55,498 bases of DNA. Origin: a virus. The notes beneath the pieces are model-generated. The model saw only the letters and a list, made by a program, of their open reading frames with translations. It had not been told where the DNA came from and searched no databases. The first letter of the stretch is position 1. The number at the start of each line of letters is the position of its first letter. The stretch lies in the IMG/VR virus record IMGVR_UViG_3300042946_000772, positions 1 through 55,498 of that record; one strand, given 5' to 3'. Of this stretch, positions 53,442 through 55,498 are shown piece by piece. Position numbers and translations under genes: made by a program.

Positions 53442-54494
53442 CTAGACTGTTCGTAGCAGGCGAGGTACCTTACTTACTGGTAGCCAGGCGACCCATGATT
53501 CGATGTCGCCTCTCCCAAGCGTCACGACAAGGTTCCCGTCTCGTACTCCGATGCCCGCGGCGAACTCGATTCCCGCTCCGGCGAATTGGAATGGTTCACT
53601 GATCGCGGTGATGTTTCCCGACTCGTCGAAGCGCGCAAGAAAGTGGTGATAGTCCTTGTGGCAGAAGTCGACGTTTCCGAATCGGCGGCTGTCCCACATC
53701 TTCCCGCGCTTGGTTAGTAGCCGGTGCATGACGCCCAAGTACCCCCCGTTTCTACCCTTTTCTCCCACCTCCACCTCCGCCCAAGGGATCAAGTGCGTGT
53801 TTCCCCGTAGGCCGAGCGCCCAGTCGTCATCGTGCCCGAGCGCGGTGATCAATTCCCCTGAGCGGATCACGGCGTACGGCCCGTAGATGAAGTCGAACTG
53901 CTTCGAGTGTTCGTACATTGGCGCCATCCAGTTTTTCTCTGGTTTGACGCTCAGTGCACCAGGGTGCTTCACCATTGTTACTGCCCGCGCCTTGCGTGCT
54001 TCGATTTCTAGTTCGCACGTGACCTGGCGCGCGACGGGTGTGTGCCCGCGCTCAAGTAGAACACCGGTCATCATCCATTTCCCGTCACGGCGGTAAAGTT
54101 TCGCGTCTTCGATGCCCCGGTCTACTCGCATCCCTGTTTCGCGCGCGGCGTCGTCGAATGACACGCGGCGATAGTTTCGTAGCGACCAGCTATCCAGTGC
54201 CGGTTTCTTACCCGGCTTGTGCTCGAGGTCCGCGATGTAGACGCGATTTCGGATTGGGCCTCCGGTTGACACGTGCAGTTCACCGTGTTCGAGAATGACA
54301 TAGTTGCTGGAGCGCACGGCAACGAGCGTGTCTCCAGTCTCGGCAATACATAGTGATGGGTTGAACGCGGACCATTCAATGCTGCGCGCGCTGATGTAGC
54401 GTTCCATGCGAGCGACGTGTCCGCCGAACTTGGACCAGAGCGCGGGTGCTCCTTGTTTTTCCAGTGTTGTCGCTCCGGCCCAGACGCTAGGCAT
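53442..54494 (-). CDS. GH130-like five-bladed propeller protein (350 aa)
   Basis: I choose ATG 54494, overlapping the methyltransferase stop by eight bases. It has the GH130 pattern: 'FNPSLCIAETGDTLVAVRSSN', 'RNRVYIADLEHK', 'RGIEDAKLYRRDGKWMMTGVL' (the conserved I-E-D), 'KNWMAPMYEHSKQFDFIYG' and 'GIEFAAGIGVRDGNLVVTLGRGDIESWVA'. GH130 enzymes phosphorolyse or hydrolyse mannosides; some members are glycan-modifying. It sits with a methyltransferase and a pyruvyltransferase-like gene. Confidence 0.65.
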   Translation of the reverse strand: MPSVWAGATTLEKQGAPALWSKFGGHVARMERYISARSIEWSAFNPSLCIAETGDTLVAVRSSNYVILEHGELHVSTGGPIRNRVYIADLEHKPGKKPALDSWSLRNYRRVSFDDAARETGMRVDRGIEDAKLYRRDGKWMMTGVLLERGHTPVARQVTCELEIEARKARAVTMVKHPGALSVKPEKNWMAPMYEHSKQFDFIYGPYAVIRSGELITALGHDDDWALGLRGNTHLIPWAEVEVGEKGRNGGYLGVMHRLLTKRGKMWDSRRFGNVDFCHKDYHHFLARFDESGNITAISEPFQFAGAGIEFAAGIGVRDGNLVVTLGRGDIESWVAWLPVSKVPRLLRTV

Positions 54495-55278
54495 CGTAGA
54501 TTGGTGACGGGTAGCGATTGGTGACGGGTCCGGTTTTGTTGACGAGTGCAAAGATGTTGTCGCCGGTTTCGGTGAGCTTGTACCCCGCCTTGGCGAGCGC
54601 GTTTAGCGTGTGCAGTTCTGGGTCCTCCCAGGTGTCCTCGGTCCAGATGTCTCCGGTGAACCCTGCGGCACGAAGCAGGTGTTTTAGCGACCAGACAGAG
54701 TACTCATAGTTGTGTCGATGATAGGTCGCCCCGGGCTGGTATTGCATATAGAAGTATGGGTCTCGGCCGGCAAGGATTTTGGTAATGCCTCGCGAGGACG
54801 CGATGTTTGGCGTCGTGAGTAGCAGCGTCCCGCCGGGTTTGAGTATTCGGTTGATTTCGCTTAGGAGCGCCATGGGGTCGACCTCCATGTGCTCGAGCAC
54901 CTCAAGGCAAAGTACCATGTCGTAGCGCTCGTTCTCGCACTGGATGCGCTCGAACTCAAGGTCCGCGGTGTATGCGCGAACGGTTCGTGTTTCGTCTCTG
55001 GAACCGGTTAGCGTAAGTTCTCTGACGGGCTGGTCGCCGGTGAAGTCTGTGACCTCGACGTCAACGTCAGGAGCGAGTGTACCAAGGACGAGCGGAATGG
55101 TTGTGCTGGTACCGATTTCTAGTACCCGCGATGTCGTGCCATGTAGCTTGTCGAGTGCGACATGCAGGCTTCGCGCGTAGCGTCGCCAGTGCACACGCGT
55201 GTACTCGTCTTTTGGCGCGCACGCATTAATGGCGTCTTTGATGCTGGCGGGTATCCCGTTGTCCTGATTGCTGATCAT
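54487..55278 (-). CDS. SAM-dependent methyltransferase (263 aa)
   Basis: The ATG at 55278 follows the pyruvyltransferase-like gene by nine bases. It is a class I enzyme: motif I 'VLEIGTSTTIPLVLG', 'MVLCLEVLEHMEVDPMALLSEINRILKPGGTLLLTTPN', then an aromatic C-terminal region 'YHRHNYEYSVWSLKHLLRAAGF'. The last part is typical of sugar or lipid O-methyltransferases. The likely target is a glycan. Confidence 0.8.
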   Translation of the reverse strand: MISNQDNGIPASIKDAINACAPKDEYTRVHWRRYARSLHVALDKLHGTTSRVLEIGTSTTIPLVLGTLAPDVDVEVTDFTGDQPVRELTLTGSRDETRTVRAYTADLEFERIQCENERYDMVLCLEVLEHMEVDPMALLSEINRILKPGGTLLLTTPNIASSRGITKILAGRDPYFYMQYQPGATYHRHNYEYSVWSLKHLLRAAGFTGDIWTEDTWEDPELHTLNALAKAGYKLTETGDNIFALVNKTGPVTNRYPSPIYDA

Positions 55279-55287
55279 GTGTGTATC

Positions 55288-55498
55288 CTATCGGTTCATC
55301 CCGTGTCTGTGTTTTTCCCACCAGTTGATTCCGTCCCAGCTGTGCCCCCAGTGGTTTTGCTGCGCGGTGTCGATTTCAAGCCACTCGAGCCAGTCGTCCC
55401 ATTTGGCCGGGCAGTCGATGTTTCTGCTGGTTCCACCGTTGTAGAACGCGAAGGGAACGGAGTACGCGTGCGCAACAATTGCTGCGTGCATTGCTCCG
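55288..55498 (-). CDS. C-terminal end of a polysaccharide pyruvyltransferase-like protein (cut by window edge)
   Basis: The frame is open to the right edge, so the start is outside. The visible 70 residues contain 'HAAIVAHAYSVPFAFYNGG' and 'CPAKWDDWLEWLEID', which resemble the end of the pyruvyltransferase family (R/L-HAA-I-A-A---P). It stops nine bases before the methyltransferase. Family assignment is tentative because the catalytic part is missing. Confidence 0.5.
   Translation of the reverse strand, partial: GAMHAAIVAHAYSVPFAFYNGGTSRNIDCPAKWDDWLEWLEIDTAQQNHWGHSWDGINWWEKHRHGMNR

Overview
The window is part of the genome of a tailed double-stranded DNA phage, most likely a siphovirus-type phage of an actinobacterium. 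The evidence is a tape-measure gene, a two-frame tail-assembly chaperone, a fused capsid/scaffold gene, a very large capsid-maturation-protease fusion and a head-protein set of actinophage type. The base composition is moderately GC-rich, GTG starts are frequent and many genes overlap by GTGA or ATGA. I cannot name the host genus with confidence. No large terminase, DNA polymerase or integrase lies in the window, so it is only part of the genome.

Layout. Almost everything reads leftward (minus strand). 27.3 kb down to 1 is the virion block in transcription order: a two-HTH protein, small head genes, portal, a head protein with a metallothionein-like Cys cluster, a 2884-aa polyvalent protein, a Cys-containing structural protein, a 1569-aa maturation-protease fusion, major capsid with N-terminal scaffold, a second capsid-type protein, major tail protein, connectors, tail chaperones and the start of the tape measure. 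27.3-27.8 kb is non-coding with a perfect 15-bp inverted repeat. 27.8-31.5 kb holds a peptidoglycan-binding protein, a histone-H1-like protein, two tiny plus-strand genes with clean terminators, and a lytic transglycosylase.

31.5-48.6 kb is an array of about forty small genes. They are fed by at least 22 identical copies of an extended -10 promoter (CCTGATATAATA on the minus strand). Many copies also carry the stop codon of the gene before them. Most leaders then share CAACGACGAAAGGA. The array includes a proteasome/HslV-like peptidase, a MoxR-type AAA ATPase next to a VWA/HExxH protein, a WGR-domain protein, many zinc-ribbon microproteins and several HTH regulators. At 47.8-48.1 kb two promoters drive apparently non-coding structured RNAs.

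48.7-52.2 kb carries a small-terminase-like gene and a lysis cassette (holin-like protein, acidic linker protein, amidase endolysin). 52.2-52.7 kb is AT-rich and non-coding, with a 29-bp imperfect inverted repeat (candidate origin or control region). 52.7-55.5 kb holds a thioredoxin-like protein and a glycan-type cassette: GH130-like propeller, SAM methyltransferase and the end of a pyruvyltransferase-like gene.

Working picture. Short, self-contained promoter-gene units allow separate expression of many host-takeover genes, while the virion block appears to be read as long polycistronic messages with stop/start overlaps. All functions are from reading the sequence; no database search was possible.
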